64,000 bases of DNA from Tunturiibacter gelidiferens (lineage in GTDB: Bacteria > Acidobacteriota > Terriglobia > Terriglobales > Acidobacteriaceae). The notes under the pieces were generated by a model. That model was given only the letters and a program-made list of their open reading frames with translations, was not told where the DNA came from and did no database searches. A program made the translations under genes and the position numbers. The stretch lies in contig NZ_JACCCV010000001.1 in the NCBI RefSeq assembly GCF_013410115.1, forward strand, positions 1,364,001 to 1,428,000, in the 5' to 3' direction. Position 1 is the stretch's first letter; every line of letters starts with the position of its first letter. Shown here piece after piece: positions 51,868 to 62,416 of this stretch.

Positions 51868-53313
51868 ATGTCAGCTGCGCTTTCGTATCCCGTTCCTGCC
51901 TTGAAGCCCAATACGCGTGCGCGCGCCCAGATTCTGATTCTGGAGCCGGATCTCGCCGTTCTGGATTATCTTCGATCGACTCTCGGCTCCCGGTACTCAC
52001 TCAGTCTCTTTTCAGACGAGCAGACCCTGCTCGAGCGTTTGGATAAGGCCGAGCAGCCGGATCTGCTTTTGCTTGCCCTGCACACCAACCGCGACCCATT
52101 GCCGCTCTTAACGCACATCCGGTGCACCAAGCCAAATCTCGCCGTGGTCGTCCTCTCCTGCTCCGCCGAACTTCGCGACCTGGAGATGGTGATCCGTCTG
52201 GGCGTCCGCGCCATCGTGATGAAGCCGTTTACTGGCAGCGACGTCGAGCAGGCCATCGAGGAGCACCTCGCCTCTGCTGAGAAAAAGATTCCCGTCGCCG
52301 ATGCACTGAAAGAGATTCCGCTCAACGAGACGCACTCCTTTGTGCGGTCCAGCAAGAGAATGCGCGAACTGGAAGCTCAGGCCGCCTTGGTAGCCCGCGC
52401 CGACATTCCACTCCTCATACTTGGAGAGAGCGGAACCGGCAAGGAGATCCTCGCCCTCTACACCCACAAGATGTCTGCCCGCAGCCAGAACATCTTTCTC
52501 AAGGTCAACTGCGCCGCAGTCCCGGCCGACCTGTTGGAGAGTGAACTCTTCGGCTACGAACAGGGAGCATTCACCGGAGCGGTGAAGACCAAGCCCGGCA
52601 AGTTCGAAGTCTGCACCGGTGGAACGATCTTTCTCGACGAAATCGGCGAGATGCCGGCCATCCTCCAGGCCAAGCTACTTCAGGTCTTGCAGGATGGAAC
52701 GTTCTCTCGCCTGGGCAGCCGTTCGCCGATGAAGGTGGACGTACGCGTGATCGCCGCCACTAACATCAATATGAAGGAGGCCATGGCCAACAAGACCTTC
52801 CGCGAGGATCTGTACTACCGCCTCAACGGGTTTACCCTCAGCATTCCGCCATTGCGGGAGCGCCGCGAGGAGATTCCCGTTCTGTCGGAGTACTTCATGC
52901 GCAAGGGGGCCAAGCGGTATGGTCGCGACCCGCTACCTTTCTCACAAAACCTGCTGAATGCGCTATCCGAGCACTCCTGGCCGGGCAACCTGCGCGAGTT
53001 GGAAAATGTAGTCAACCGCTATCTGGTGCTTGGCGAAGAAAGGTCCATCGTCGACGAACTCTCCCCCTCCACGGTCTATCAGGGAGGAGCGGCAACACCG
53101 ACAGCAGCCCAGGAGACGCCAAGTGGCGCTGGGCTTAAGGCGATGGTCCGCAACCTAAAGGGCGATGCGGAGTCGACGGCAATTGCACAGGTACTGGAGG
53201 GAACTGGATGGAACAGGAAGGCCGCGGCAAACGATCTACAAATCAGCTACAAGGCGCTCCTGTACAAGATCAAGCAGTACGACCTGTCACCGCGGAACAA
53301 CCACGCATCGTAA
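51868..53313 (+). CDS. PrsR-like sigma-54 activator with degenerate receiver
   Basis: A 481-residue response-regulator-type activator: receiver-like domain (about 20-135), AAA+ domain (Walker A GESGTGKE 186-193, GAFTGA 233-238, FLDEIGEM, NLRELENVVNRY) and a Fis-type helix-turn-helix at the end. In the receiver the acidic pair is E26-P-D28, Ser97 and Lys119 are kept, but the phospho-acceptor position is Ala70 (DLLLLAL instead of DLxLLDL). It therefore cannot be switched by ordinary Asp phosphorylation. Start ATG 51868 has GAGGT 7 bases upstream. No PrsK-like kinase is in the window. The likely targets are the sigma-54 promoters of the EPS region. Confidence 0.92.
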   Translation: MSAALSYPVPALKPNTRARAQILILEPDLAVLDYLRSTLGSRYSLSLFSDEQTLLERLDKAEQPDLLLLALHTNRDPLPLLTHIRCTKPNLAVVVLSCSAELRDLEMVIRLGVRAIVMKPFTGSDVEQAIEEHLASAEKKIPVADALKEIPLNETHSFVRSSKRMRELEAQAALVARADIPLLILGESGTGKEILALYTHKMSARSQNIFLKVNCAAVPADLLESELFGYEQGAFTGAVKTKPGKFEVCTGGTIFLDEIGEMPAILQAKLLQVLQDGTFSRLGSRSPMKVDVRVIAATNINMKEAMANKTFREDLYYRLNGFTLSIPPLRERREEIPVLSEYFMRKGAKRYGRDPLPFSQNLLNALSEHSWPGNLRELENVVNRYLVLGEERSIVDELSPSTVYQGGAATPTAAQETPSGAGLKAMVRNLKGDAESTAIAQVLEGTGWNRKAAANDLQISYKALLYKIKQYDLSPRNNHAS

Positions 53314-53819
53314 GGTCTCAGGCCAAATCCCAGGTCGCCGAAAAAGAGCTGTCCGAGGCGTATCGAATCGTAGTCCGTTACGAGAATCATGCCGTTCGCG
53401 GACTCGCTGAGCCACATGAGCTTGGTTCGATCGAACAGCTTCTGCGCAACGATCCCATCTATCCGCTTGACTCCATCCGGCTGAAGCTTCTGGGCTCGGA
53501 CACCATCGAGGACGTGCCCACCAGAGACGCCAAGGCAGTCTTCTTCGTCAAGACCTTCGATGGCGACCTTCGCCACAGGGCTCTTCACTTTCACGAGCAT
53601 GCGCCCATCGTGCCAGGCCTCTGGGTGCGCGTCTACTTCTACGACGGAGAGATGATCGAAGGCATCATCAGCAACACCCGGGACTTCGTGCTCGAATCAG
53701 GCTTCTTCCTGCGGCCGACCGATCCGAATGGAAATAACACCCTGGTCTACGTTCTCAAGGGCGGACTCAAGGACTTCCATGTCCTCGGAATGCGAAACGT
53801 TCCCAGAAGCTCCAACTAG
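53208..53819 (+). CDS. Small conserved-type protein overlapping the activator gene
   Basis: A 203-residue cytoplasmic protein without signal peptide. The C-terminal half (about 105-195) is a beta-rich domain, GLWVRVYFYDGEMIEGIISN then SGFFLRPTDPNGNNTLVYV, like small DUF6982-type domains that accompany regulatory proteins in acidobacteria and myxobacteria; the family assignment is from memory. The start is firm in spite of a 106-base overlap with the activator: GGAGGG (53196-53201) lies 6 bases before ATG 53208, and no ATG, GTG or TTG start occurs downstream before the conserved part. Coupling to the activator hints at a shared regulatory job. Confidence 0.75.
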   Translation: MEQEGRGKRSTNQLQGAPVQDQAVRPVTAEQPRIVRSQAKSQVAEKELSEAYRIVVRYENHAVRGLAEPHELGSIEQLLRNDPIYPLDSIRLKLLGSDTIEDVPTRDAKAVFFVKTFDGDLRHRALHFHEHAPIVPGLWVRVYFYDGEMIEGIISNTRDFVLESGFFLRPTDPNGNNTLVYVLKGGLKDFHVLGMRNVPRSSN

Positions 53820-53849
53820 TCCGCTAGAAGAGCGGCAACATCCATCGCG

Positions 53850-54206
53850 ATGACACAGATCGTCAGCCCGCAAACCGCCGAGCATTACAAATGGGGTGGT
53901 CCTCGAGGAGAGGACTGCGACGGCTGGCATCTCGTCAGGACTCCAGATCTCAGCGTCATCGAAGAGCTCATGCCGCCGGGCACGAGTGAGGTCCAACATC
54001 TCCACCTCCATTCGCGCCAGTTCTTCTACGTTCTCGCGGGAGAGTTGACCATTGACGTGGAGCAACACAGCTTCGTTCTTCACGCCGGCACTGGCCTCGA
54101 GGTTTCTCCCGGGCAGCGTCATCGGGTTTTCAATCGCGGTACGAACCCGACGCGCCTGCTTGTCACGAGTCAACCTCCGAGCCATGGCGACAGGGTCAAC
54201 ACCTGA
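53850..54206 (+). CDS. Single-domain cupin protein
   Basis: A 118-residue cupin. Motif 1 is LMPPGTSEVQHLHLHSRQFFYVLAGE, with the H-x-H pair and a Gln instead of the usual Glu; motif 2 is HAGTGLEVSPGQRHRVFN with the last His. Metal binding is likely, though the Glu-to-Gln change may alter it. It lies 30 bases after the previous gene and probably shares its transcript. Role unknown; small cupins can be sugar-nucleotide isomerases, dioxygenases or binding proteins. Confidence 0.85.
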   Translation: MTQIVSPQTAEHYKWGGPRGEDCDGWHLVRTPDLSVIEELMPPGTSEVQHLHLHSRQFFYVLAGELTIDVEQHSFVLHAGTGLEVSPGQRHRVFNRGTNPTRLLVTSQPPSHGDRVNT

Positions 54207-54407
54207 CGAGCGATAACGGAACCACAGGAGTCGCGGCACAAGGAAGGCCATTTCAAACCACTGATGCTTTTCGCCTTATCGTACGTCCTTCCTGTGTTGG
54301 TTTATTCCCACTGCCGCTACTGCCGATCTATTGATCGACGGACGTAAATTAAATTCAATACCTCTGATGGGGAAGGGGTTCTTCGCATATCAGATAGTGG
54401 GAGAATT

Positions 54408-55829
54408 GTGGTCTTTCAGTTGGCTGGAATTTCATTTGGTTCTTTTTCCACGCGATCCGCTCGACCCGTCTCGCAAAGGCTGGCGTTAACTCTGGGATTG
54501 TTCGCTGTTTTATCTCAAGGGTCACAGGCATTGGCGCAAGAGGCCGCCGCCCGCTACATCGAGTATCCGCAGCTTCAGGGCAAGGTACAGCCGTTGCAGT
54601 TGGAAGCCTTGCCGAAGTGGGCCACCATAGACTTTCAGCTTCGCGGACGTTTCGAGAATCAGTCTTCGGACGACTACATCTCCGGCAACGGGCAGTCCTA
54701 TCTTCTGACTCGGGTCTACGGCGGGTTGGAGATCCGTCCGACAAAGTGGCTCACGGGATATATCCAGTTCATAGACACCCACGCCCTGGGACTGCCGTTG
54801 AAGTATGTAACAGCGAATCAGCGGGACGTCTTCGATGACCGCCAGGCGTACCTCGAATTCCATTTCAAGCAAACGAAGATCTTCGCCGGACGGCAGGAGC
54901 TGAAGTATGGCGGCGAGCGGCTGGTCGGTATCAGCGACTGGACCAACAACAGCCGCACCTGGGACGGCTTCCTCGGACGATATGGAGATAACAACCGGAT
55001 CGAGCTCTTTAGCACCTCGGTCGTAACTGTCCATCCGTCATCGCTTGACAAGCATGGAGCGGGCCTGACCTTCCACGGCGCGGTCGGCACTATCGGAACC
55101 TGGGTGCCCCACGCCGTGATTCAGCCGTTTGTCTTTATCAAAGCCCTTCCGCGCGTACAGGGTGCAAATGGCGTCTTCGGCACCGAGACAACGGTGACGC
55201 CTGGTGCGGAATTTGCCGGCGACTTTGGCGGATTCGACTTCGACGTCCTCGGAGCGCTGCAGCGCGGCAGCTACTCGAACGAGTCGATCGAAGCCGCTGC
55301 CGGCTATGTCAACGCCGGTTATAGTGCGGCTCACCTCAAGTGGAAGCCGCGTCTGCGGGCAGAGTATGACTACGCCTCGGGAAACCCACATACGAATCCT
55401 CTCCGCATGGGCACCTTCGATCAGCAGTATCCCAGCAATCACAACGCGTTCGGCCTGACCGATCTGTTCGGATACCAGAACATCAAGCAGGAGCGGATCA
55501 ATCTGGATCTGACTCCGGTCAAACATCTCTCCCTGTTGATCCAGGAGGAGTCCCTGCAGGTCGCGTCCAGGTTTGACAACGTCTACAGCGGCAGCGCAGG
55601 GACGACCATCAAAGCGCCCACTGCTGGATTTCGCAGCGGAGATCTCGGACATGAGTTCGATGCCTCCGGCAAGTATGTCTTTCGTGACTACCTCGTGCTG
55701 AACGTCGGCGTCGGCCACCTGTCGTCAGGCACGCTGCTGCGGGAGAACTCGCATGGAGCTCCGTTAACGCTTGCCTACTTCGGATTGACCTACCGATTCA
55801 GGTTGGATCACAAGAGTGTCGCTCCGTAG
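54408..55829 (+). CDS. Alginate-export-family outer-membrane protein (AlgE-like porin)
   Basis: A 473-residue protein with signal peptide (about 20-43, ending ALAQE) and an alginate_exp-type barrel: repeated amphipathic strands, with typical segments such as FQLRGRFENQSSDDY, FAGRQELKYGGERLVG, DWTNNSRTWDG and RLRAEYDYASGNP. The last strand ends LAYFGLTYRFRL. Members transport anionic polysaccharide or small substrates across the outer membrane. It starts with GTG 54408. It is separated from the cupin by 200 bases and precedes the oxalate decarboxylase gene. No alginate genes are present, so the substrate is open. Confidence 0.85.
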   Translation: MVFQLAGISFGSFSTRSARPVSQRLALTLGLFAVLSQGSQALAQEAAARYIEYPQLQGKVQPLQLEALPKWATIDFQLRGRFENQSSDDYISGNGQSYLLTRVYGGLEIRPTKWLTGYIQFIDTHALGLPLKYVTANQRDVFDDRQAYLEFHFKQTKIFAGRQELKYGGERLVGISDWTNNSRTWDGFLGRYGDNNRIELFSTSVVTVHPSSLDKHGAGLTFHGAVGTIGTWVPHAVIQPFVFIKALPRVQGANGVFGTETTVTPGAEFAGDFGGFDFDVLGALQRGSYSNESIEAAAGYVNAGYSAAHLKWKPRLRAEYDYASGNPHTNPLRMGTFDQQYPSNHNAFGLTDLFGYQNIKQERINLDLTPVKHLSLLIQEESLQVASRFDNVYSGSAGTTIKAPTAGFRSGDLGHEFDASGKYVFRDYLVLNVGVGHLSSGTLLRENSHGAPLTLAYFGLTYRFRLDHKSVAP

Positions 55830-55966
55830 CGGGTCCCCTCTGGAGGAGAAAGTCGTCAGCGCGTCGGAAGGCAACAACTGTTTCATACTTCTAATGGTGG
55901 AGGTATCTGATATCTCCGGGTACGATCAAATCATAGAGGGTAGTTCATCAGGGAGGATGTTCCAAA

Positions 55967-57216
55967 ATGGATGAGGAAAAAGATCAGTCGAAGGTAAGTC
56001 GGCGCAGGTTTCTCGAAGCCAGCACGGCGATGTTGGTAGCGGCGGCAGGCATGCAGGTGGCCCAGGGTCAGGAGAAATCTGTAACAACCTCAAACCACAC
56101 CGGCGCTAACGAGAGCCAGCCACTCCCCATCAACAGGGCGCTCGATGATCAGAATCCGTCGTCGGTGTGGGCTCCGGAGACCGACTCCGGCGGTCAGCCT
56201 CCCTTCAAGTATCCGTTTTCATTTGCCCACAAGCGTATCGAAGAGGGCGGCTGGACCAGGCAGGTGACGGTTCGTGACCTGCCCATCTCGAAAAAGATGG
56301 CCGGCGTCCAAATGAGGCTCATCAAGGGCGGCATTCGCGAGCTCCATTGGCACGTCGGCTCAGAGTGGGCATTTATGATCTCCGGAACCGCGCGCATCAC
56401 CGCAGTCGACCAGCAGGGCCGGGCGTTCGTAGAGGATGTAAGCGCCGGCGACCTGTGGCTCTTTCCTGGTGGAATTCCTCACTCGATTCAAGGCGTCGGC
56501 GAAGATGGCGCGACCTTCCTGCTCGTCTTCGATGACGGAAACTTCAACGAGTTTCAGACGTTTCTGCTGACCGACTGGCTGACCCACACCCCAAAGGAGG
56601 TTCTGGCGAAGAACTTCGACGTGCCGGCATCCACCTTTGACAAGGTGCCGAAGAAAGAGCTGTTCATCTTCGAGCGCCCGTTGCCCCGTCCGCTCGAGGA
56701 AGAGAAGCGCGAAGCCTCTGCTGGAACCGGGATGGTGCCAAATACGTTCGCCTTCTTTACCGGGAAGATGCAGCCGACTAAGGTCTCAAAGGGCGGCGAG
56801 GTCAAGATCGTCGATCGGAAAAACTTCCCGGCAACAAACATCGCTGCTGCGATCGTTACGCTGAAGCCGGGCGGCCTGCGCGAACTCCACTGGCACCCCA
56901 ATGAAGACGAGTGGCAGTACTACGTCAACGGCAAAGGAAGAATGACGGTCTTCACCGCGGGAGGCCATGCCCGGACGATGGACTTCGAGGAGGGCGACGT
57001 TGGCTACATCGATCGGCTGCCCCACACTACATCGAGAACACCGGCGACTCGGATCTCGTCTTCCTGGAGGTCTTCCCGACCGCTCACTACGAAGACATCT
57101 CTCTGGCAGAGTGGTTGGCCCATACTCCCTCGCGTCTGGTGGACCAGCACATCGCCACTGGCGAAGACTTTCTTCGCCAGATTGCCAAGAAGGAGACGGT
57201 CATCACTCCCGAATAA
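55967..57216 (+). pseudogene. Frameshifted bicupin oxalate decarboxylase
   Basis: The sequence encodes an oxalate decarboxylase-type bicupin with a twin-arginine signal (SRRRFLEAS, about 11-19). Cupin 1 shows RELHWHVGSEWAFM and PGGIPHS; cupin 2 shows RELHWHPNEDEWQYY. Near 57010-57024 the frame breaks: reading on gives unrelated sequence to 57280, while the +2 frame continues correctly with PHYIENTGDSDLVFLEVF and ends KETVITPE at 57216. Removing two bases (CACAC) or adding one base restores the frame; family spacing between GY and HY favours a lost base. The second cupin thus loses its last metal His and C-terminus, unless this is a sequencing error. Confidence 0.8.
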
Positions 57217-57241
57217 ACGCCAGGAACTCGCACCCACAAGA

Positions 57242-57275
57242 AAGAGGCAGCCGCTATGGCTGCCTCTTCTCTATT
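57242..57275 (+). terminator. Bidirectional intrinsic terminator
   Basis: A perfect 11-bp stem AAGAGGCAGCC (57242-57252) with GGCTGCCTCTT (57258-57268) has a 5-base loop. It is followed by CTCTATTTTT on the plus strand and TTTCTTG on the minus strand. It lies between the convergent oxalate decarboxylase and ilvE genes and can serve both. Confidence 0.88.
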
Positions 57276-57292
57276 TTTGACCGTCCAGTTGC

Positions 57293-58234
57293 TTACACGC
57301 CGACTGGTTCGCCGACCTTCACATTCACTGGCGTCAGCCAGTTGTGGCGGTCAGGAAGTGTGCCATGGACGATGCCGAAGAACTCATCGTGCAGCGCTTT
57401 GGTAATCGGGCCCATCGTGCCGTCGCCAACCATAATCCGGTCGACCGAACGGAGATGGGTCACCTCTGCCGCTGTGCCGGTGAAGAAGGCTTCATCGCAG
57501 ATATAGAGCATCTCGCGGGGAAGCGCCTGCTCGACCACTTCGATGCCAAGCTGCTTCGCCAGCGTAAGAACGGAGCTGCGGGTGATGCCGTTCAGCACCG
57601 AGTTCGCCAGCGGTGTGGTGTAGAGTACGCCGCCGCGCACCAGAAACAGGTTCTCGCCCGATCCTTCGGAGAGGTAGCCATTCGTGTCGAGGCCAATGCC
57701 CTCGGAGTAGCCGTTGATCTCGGCCTCCATGCGAATCAGCTGAGAGTTCATGTAGTTCGCACCGGCCTTGGCCAGCGTCGGCATCGTGTTCGGGGCGAGC
57801 CGGCTCCAACTCGACACGCAGACATCGGCTCCGGAGGTGCCGGGAACATACTTGCCCCAGGGATAGTTCGCGATGTACACCTCAACGGGCGACTTCAGCG
57901 GATTGACGCCAAGCTCACCATACCCACGAAACGCGATCGGGCGAATGTAGCACGGAGCGACGCCGTTGGCTTCCACCACATCTATGACTGCAGTCGAGAG
58001 CTGTTCCACGGTGTAGGGAAGCGGCATCCGGTAGATCTTGGCCGAATCGACCAGCCGGGCCATGTGCTCCGGCAGGCGGAAGATGCTGGCAGCGTTGGGC
58101 TGGGCGTAACAGCGAATGCCCTCAAAGACGGATGAGCCGTAGTGGACGACGTGGGACATAACGTGAATCTGGGCTTTGTCCCAGGGGATGAGGCTACCGT
58201 TGTGCCAGATGTTCGTGGTGGTCTGTATGGGCAT
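57293..58234 (-). CDS. ilvE: Branched-chain amino acid aminotransferase
   Basis: A 313-residue fold-type IV PLP aminotransferase making valine, leucine and isoleucine from their keto acids. Visible: HVVHYGSSVFEGIRCY at the start, the PLP-lysine region TLAKAGANYMNSQ, EGSGENLFLV, and the FFTGTAAEVTHLRSVDR end motif. Start ATG 58234 gives the normal family N-terminus MPIQTTTNIWHNG; upstream in-frame sequence to 58657 is the antisense of the divergent MarC gene. A housekeeping gene at the edge of the EPS region. Confidence 0.95.
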   Translation of the reverse strand: MPIQTTTNIWHNGSLIPWDKAQIHVMSHVVHYGSSVFEGIRCYAQPNAASIFRLPEHMARLVDSAKIYRMPLPYTVEQLSTAVIDVVEANGVAPCYIRPIAFRGYGELGVNPLKSPVEVYIANYPWGKYVPGTSGADVCVSSWSRLAPNTMPTLAKAGANYMNSQLIRMEAEINGYSEGIGLDTNGYLSEGSGENLFLVRGGVLYTTPLANSVLNGITRSSVLTLAKQLGIEVVEQALPREMLYICDEAFFTGTAAEVTHLRSVDRIMVGDGTMGPITKALHDEFFGIVHGTLPDRHNWLTPVNVKVGEPVGV

Positions 58235-58298
58235 TCGTACGCTCCTAAGCGCTGAAGGATCATTATAACGGTTGCCCGTCATGGGAGAATAGGGAGTG

Positions 58299-58976
58299 AT
58301 GTTCAATCCCCATGCCGTCAGTCTCGCGGGGTTGGAGCACTCGGCGTACGTGCAGTTTTCTGTTCTCGCGCTCAGCTCCATCTTCTTTCTCGTCGACCCG
58401 TTCGCAGCTCTGCCCACCTTTCTCGCGGTGACGGCGGGTGCGGATGCGCCGCGTCGACGAAAGATGGCCTGGAAGGCGTCGGTCACGGCGCTGGTGGTGC
58501 TCAGCGCCTTCGCTGTCGCTGGGCAGTACATCTTCAAGATGTTCGGCATCACCCTTCCGGCATTCGAGATCGCCGGCGGCATCATCCTCCTGCTCATCGG
58601 TCTGGACATGCTCGAGGCGAAACGCTCGCCTACGCAGGAGTCAACCGAGGAGACCACAGAAGCCGCTCAGAAAGAAGATGCCGGCATCGTTCCTCTCGGA
58701 ATTCCGATGCTGGCTGGTCCTGGCTCCATCACCAGCGTGATGGTGCTGGTGGGCCAGGCGCAGACGCGCTGGCAGATGGTCGCGATTCTGGTGTCGATCT
58801 TCATCACGGCCGCCATCTGCTACCTCGTCCTCGGCAACTCCGACCGCGTCGCCCGCGGTCTGGGAGAGACCGGCGTCAGAATCCTCGTCCGCATCATGGG
58901 CCTGCTGCTGGTTGCCCTTGCGGTGCAATACTTTGTGAACGGCATGGTCGATCTGGGCGTTATCAACAAACCGTAA
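58299..58976 (+). CDS. MarC-family integral membrane protein
   Basis: A 225-residue membrane protein with six predicted helices. The MarC signature is clear: SIFFLVDPFAALPTFLAV near the N-terminus, FGITLPAFEIAGGIILLLIGLDML in the middle, VPLGIPMLAGPGSITSVMVL after a charged loop, and a final helix LVALAVQYFVNGM. Function of the family is unsettled; it is no longer linked to multidrug resistance. ATG 58299 is used; GTG 58296 is a possible alternative. Divergent from ilvE with 64 bases between starts. Confidence 0.92.
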   Translation: MFNPHAVSLAGLEHSAYVQFSVLALSSIFFLVDPFAALPTFLAVTAGADAPRRRKMAWKASVTALVVLSAFAVAGQYIFKMFGITLPAFEIAGGIILLLIGLDMLEAKRSPTQESTEETTEAAQKEDAGIVPLGIPMLAGPGSITSVMVLVGQAQTRWQMVAILVSIFITAAICYLVLGNSDRVARGLGETGVRILVRIMGLLLVALAVQYFVNGMVDLGVINKP

Positions 58977-59106
58977 GCGATTTTTGAGCTGTCTCTAAAG
59001 GCCGTTTGCGCATATGCTGACCATAACCGTCGGGTAACTTTTCGGCAACTTTGACCTCTAACCGGGCATCACATCTCCGTCCTCGATCTCATGAAGCGAG
59101 AAGAAT

Positions 59107-60507
59107 ATGTCCCAGACCGTAGAAGCAAACGCCGCAGCAACATCACTCCTCGCTCGATACAAAGCCGTTCGCCAGGCGAGCAAGAATCTTTGTCGTCCCT
59201 TATCCCCTGAGGACATGATGGTTCAGTCCTCTCCCGAAGCCAGTCCGGTCAAGTGGCATCTCGCCCACACCAGCTGGTTCTTCGAGACCTTCGTTCTACG
59301 CGAATTCGCCGCCGGCTACCAGCCTTATCATCCCGACTTCCACTGGCTCTTCAACAGCTACTACAACTCGCTCGGCGAGATGCCGGAGAAAAAACTCCGC
59401 GCCTCTTTCTCCCGCCCTCCCCTCGAATCGATCCTCGCCTACCGCACCCACGTCGACGCCGCAATGACTGCCCTCATGCAGCATCCGCTCGAAGACGAGG
59501 CCGCCCGCCGCATCGCCCTCGGCCTCGAGCACGAGCAACAGCATCAGGAGCTCATCGCCACCGACATCAAGCACGCTCTCTTCACCAACCCGCTGCATCC
59601 TCCCTACATCGACGGACCCGCCAAGCAGAAACTCGACACTATCGCACCGCCTCTCGATTGGATCGACTTCGCCGGCGGCATCACCGAGATCGGCTTTAAA
59701 CTCGACTCCGCCGATCCTATTCAATCGGTCTCCTTCTTCGCCTTCGACAACGAGACTCCGCGTCACCCCGTCTATCTCGCGCCCTACCGCCTCGCCACAC
59801 GGCTGGTCACCTGCGCTGAGTATCTCGCCTTCATCGACCAGAACGGCTACAACCGCCCCGAGCTCTGGCTCTCCGAGGGCTGGACCACCAACCGAGCCGA
59901 AGGCTGGCAGGCGCCCCTCTACTGGCGTCGCGACGAAGAGACGAACTCCGGCTGGTCCATCTACACGATGAACGGCTTTCGCTCGCTCGACGACCTCAGC
60001 GAGACCCCCGTCTGCCACCTCAGCTTCTTCGAGGCCGACGCCTACGCCCGCTGGGCCGGGCACCGTCTCCCCACCGAGTTCGAGTGGGAGCACGCCGCCA
60101 GCCAGCTCGGTCTTCTGCGCAAAGAGGTCAACTCACAACCCGCGCTCCTCACCTATCAGCCCGACCCCGCGCAGAAGCTCACCGCCATCCCAGCCATTCA
60201 AGCGAACCTCTTCGAGACCGGCAACCTCCACCCAACACCGGCTTCGGCAGTCTCCGGCCTCCAGCAGATCTTCGGCGACGTCTGGGAGTGGACTGCCAGC
60301 GGCTACACCGGCTATCCCGGATACAAGCCGCTGCCAGGCGCACTCGGCGAGTACAACGGCAAGTTCATGTCGTCTCAGGTCATTCTTCGCGGAGGCTCCT
60401 GCGTTACGCCGGCGACCCATATCCGCGCCACCTATAGAAACTTCTTCTCGCCCTCCACGCGCTGGCAGTTCTCCGGCCTCCGCCTCGCCCAGGACGTCTC
60501 GAAATAA
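59107..60507 (+). CDS. egtB: Ergothioneine sulfoxide synthase EgtB
   Basis: A 466-residue non-heme iron enzyme coupling oxygen, cysteine or gamma-glutamylcysteine and hercynine in ergothioneine synthesis. N-terminal DinB-like domain with the iron ligands: His51/His54 (KWHLAHTSW) and H-x3-H at 142/146 (HEQQHQE). The C-terminal formylglycine-generating-type domain shows HRLPTEFEWEHAA, FGDVWEWTASGY and LRGGSCVTPATHIRATYRNFF. No egtD methyltransferase is in the window. It has its own 130-base upstream gap. Confidence 0.93.
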   Translation: MSQTVEANAAATSLLARYKAVRQASKNLCRPLSPEDMMVQSSPEASPVKWHLAHTSWFFETFVLREFAAGYQPYHPDFHWLFNSYYNSLGEMPEKKLRASFSRPPLESILAYRTHVDAAMTALMQHPLEDEAARRIALGLEHEQQHQELIATDIKHALFTNPLHPPYIDGPAKQKLDTIAPPLDWIDFAGGITEIGFKLDSADPIQSVSFFAFDNETPRHPVYLAPYRLATRLVTCAEYLAFIDQNGYNRPELWLSEGWTTNRAEGWQAPLYWRRDEETNSGWSIYTMNGFRSLDDLSETPVCHLSFFEADAYARWAGHRLPTEFEWEHAASQLGLLRKEVNSQPALLTYQPDPAQKLTAIPAIQANLFETGNLHPTPASAVSGLQQIFGDVWEWTASGYTGYPGYKPLPGALGEYNGKFMSSQVILRGGSCVTPATHIRATYRNFFSPSTRWQFSGLRLAQDVSK

Positions 60508-60594
60508 CCTGAACACCCGCGCGCGAATAAGAGCCTCCCGCGAGCCACACCACGCGAGGCTTCTCCATTGAAAGCTCACCCACCGAGCTACTCC

Positions 60595-62136
<1,542 letters not shown>

Positions 62137-62221
62137 TCATTTGAAAATGAAGCCCCGCAGTCGCCCCACCCGCAGGTCTCAAACTGATCTAGGATTATGT
62201 CAGCAATACAGGACTCTATCA

Positions 62222-62404
62222 ATGCAGGATTCCATCAAGCCCGTCGTCATCCCACCCTCTGTTCCACCCTCTGAAGACGCGCCCCAGGAACTCCTGCCCG
62301 AAGACTTCTACTACGAAGGCCCATACCTCGTATTCACCGCCGCCTACCATCTCAAGCGCGGCTACTGTTGTAACTCAGATTGTCGTCACTGCCCTTACAA
62401 ATAG
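62222..62404 (+). CDS. DUF5522-type small Cys-rich protein
   Basis: A 60-residue protein. The whole C-terminal half fits the DUF5522 pattern: EDFYYEGPYLVFTAAYHLKRG, then a CCNSDCRHCPY cysteine cluster that could bind a metal. Start ATG 62222 leaves a Pro/Glu-rich lead; longer in-frame starts overlap the GH1 promoter region. Function of the family is unknown. The stop lies 12 bases from the convergent TPR gene. Confidence 0.82.
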   Translation: MQDSIKPVVIPPSVPPSEDAPQELLPEDFYYEGPYLVFTAAYHLKRGYCCNSDCRHCPYK

Positions 62405-62416
62405 GTCAATCCCGAT

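Noticed and set aside
54230-54250. A GG-N10-GC core upstream of the alginate-export-like gene
   Set aside because: Only about 7 of 12 consensus positions match and the -12 part lacks the T residues, so chance is the better explanation.
58235-58657. A 141-codon N-terminal extension of IlvE
   Set aside because: It is the antisense of the divergent MarC gene. The family N-terminus starts at 58234.
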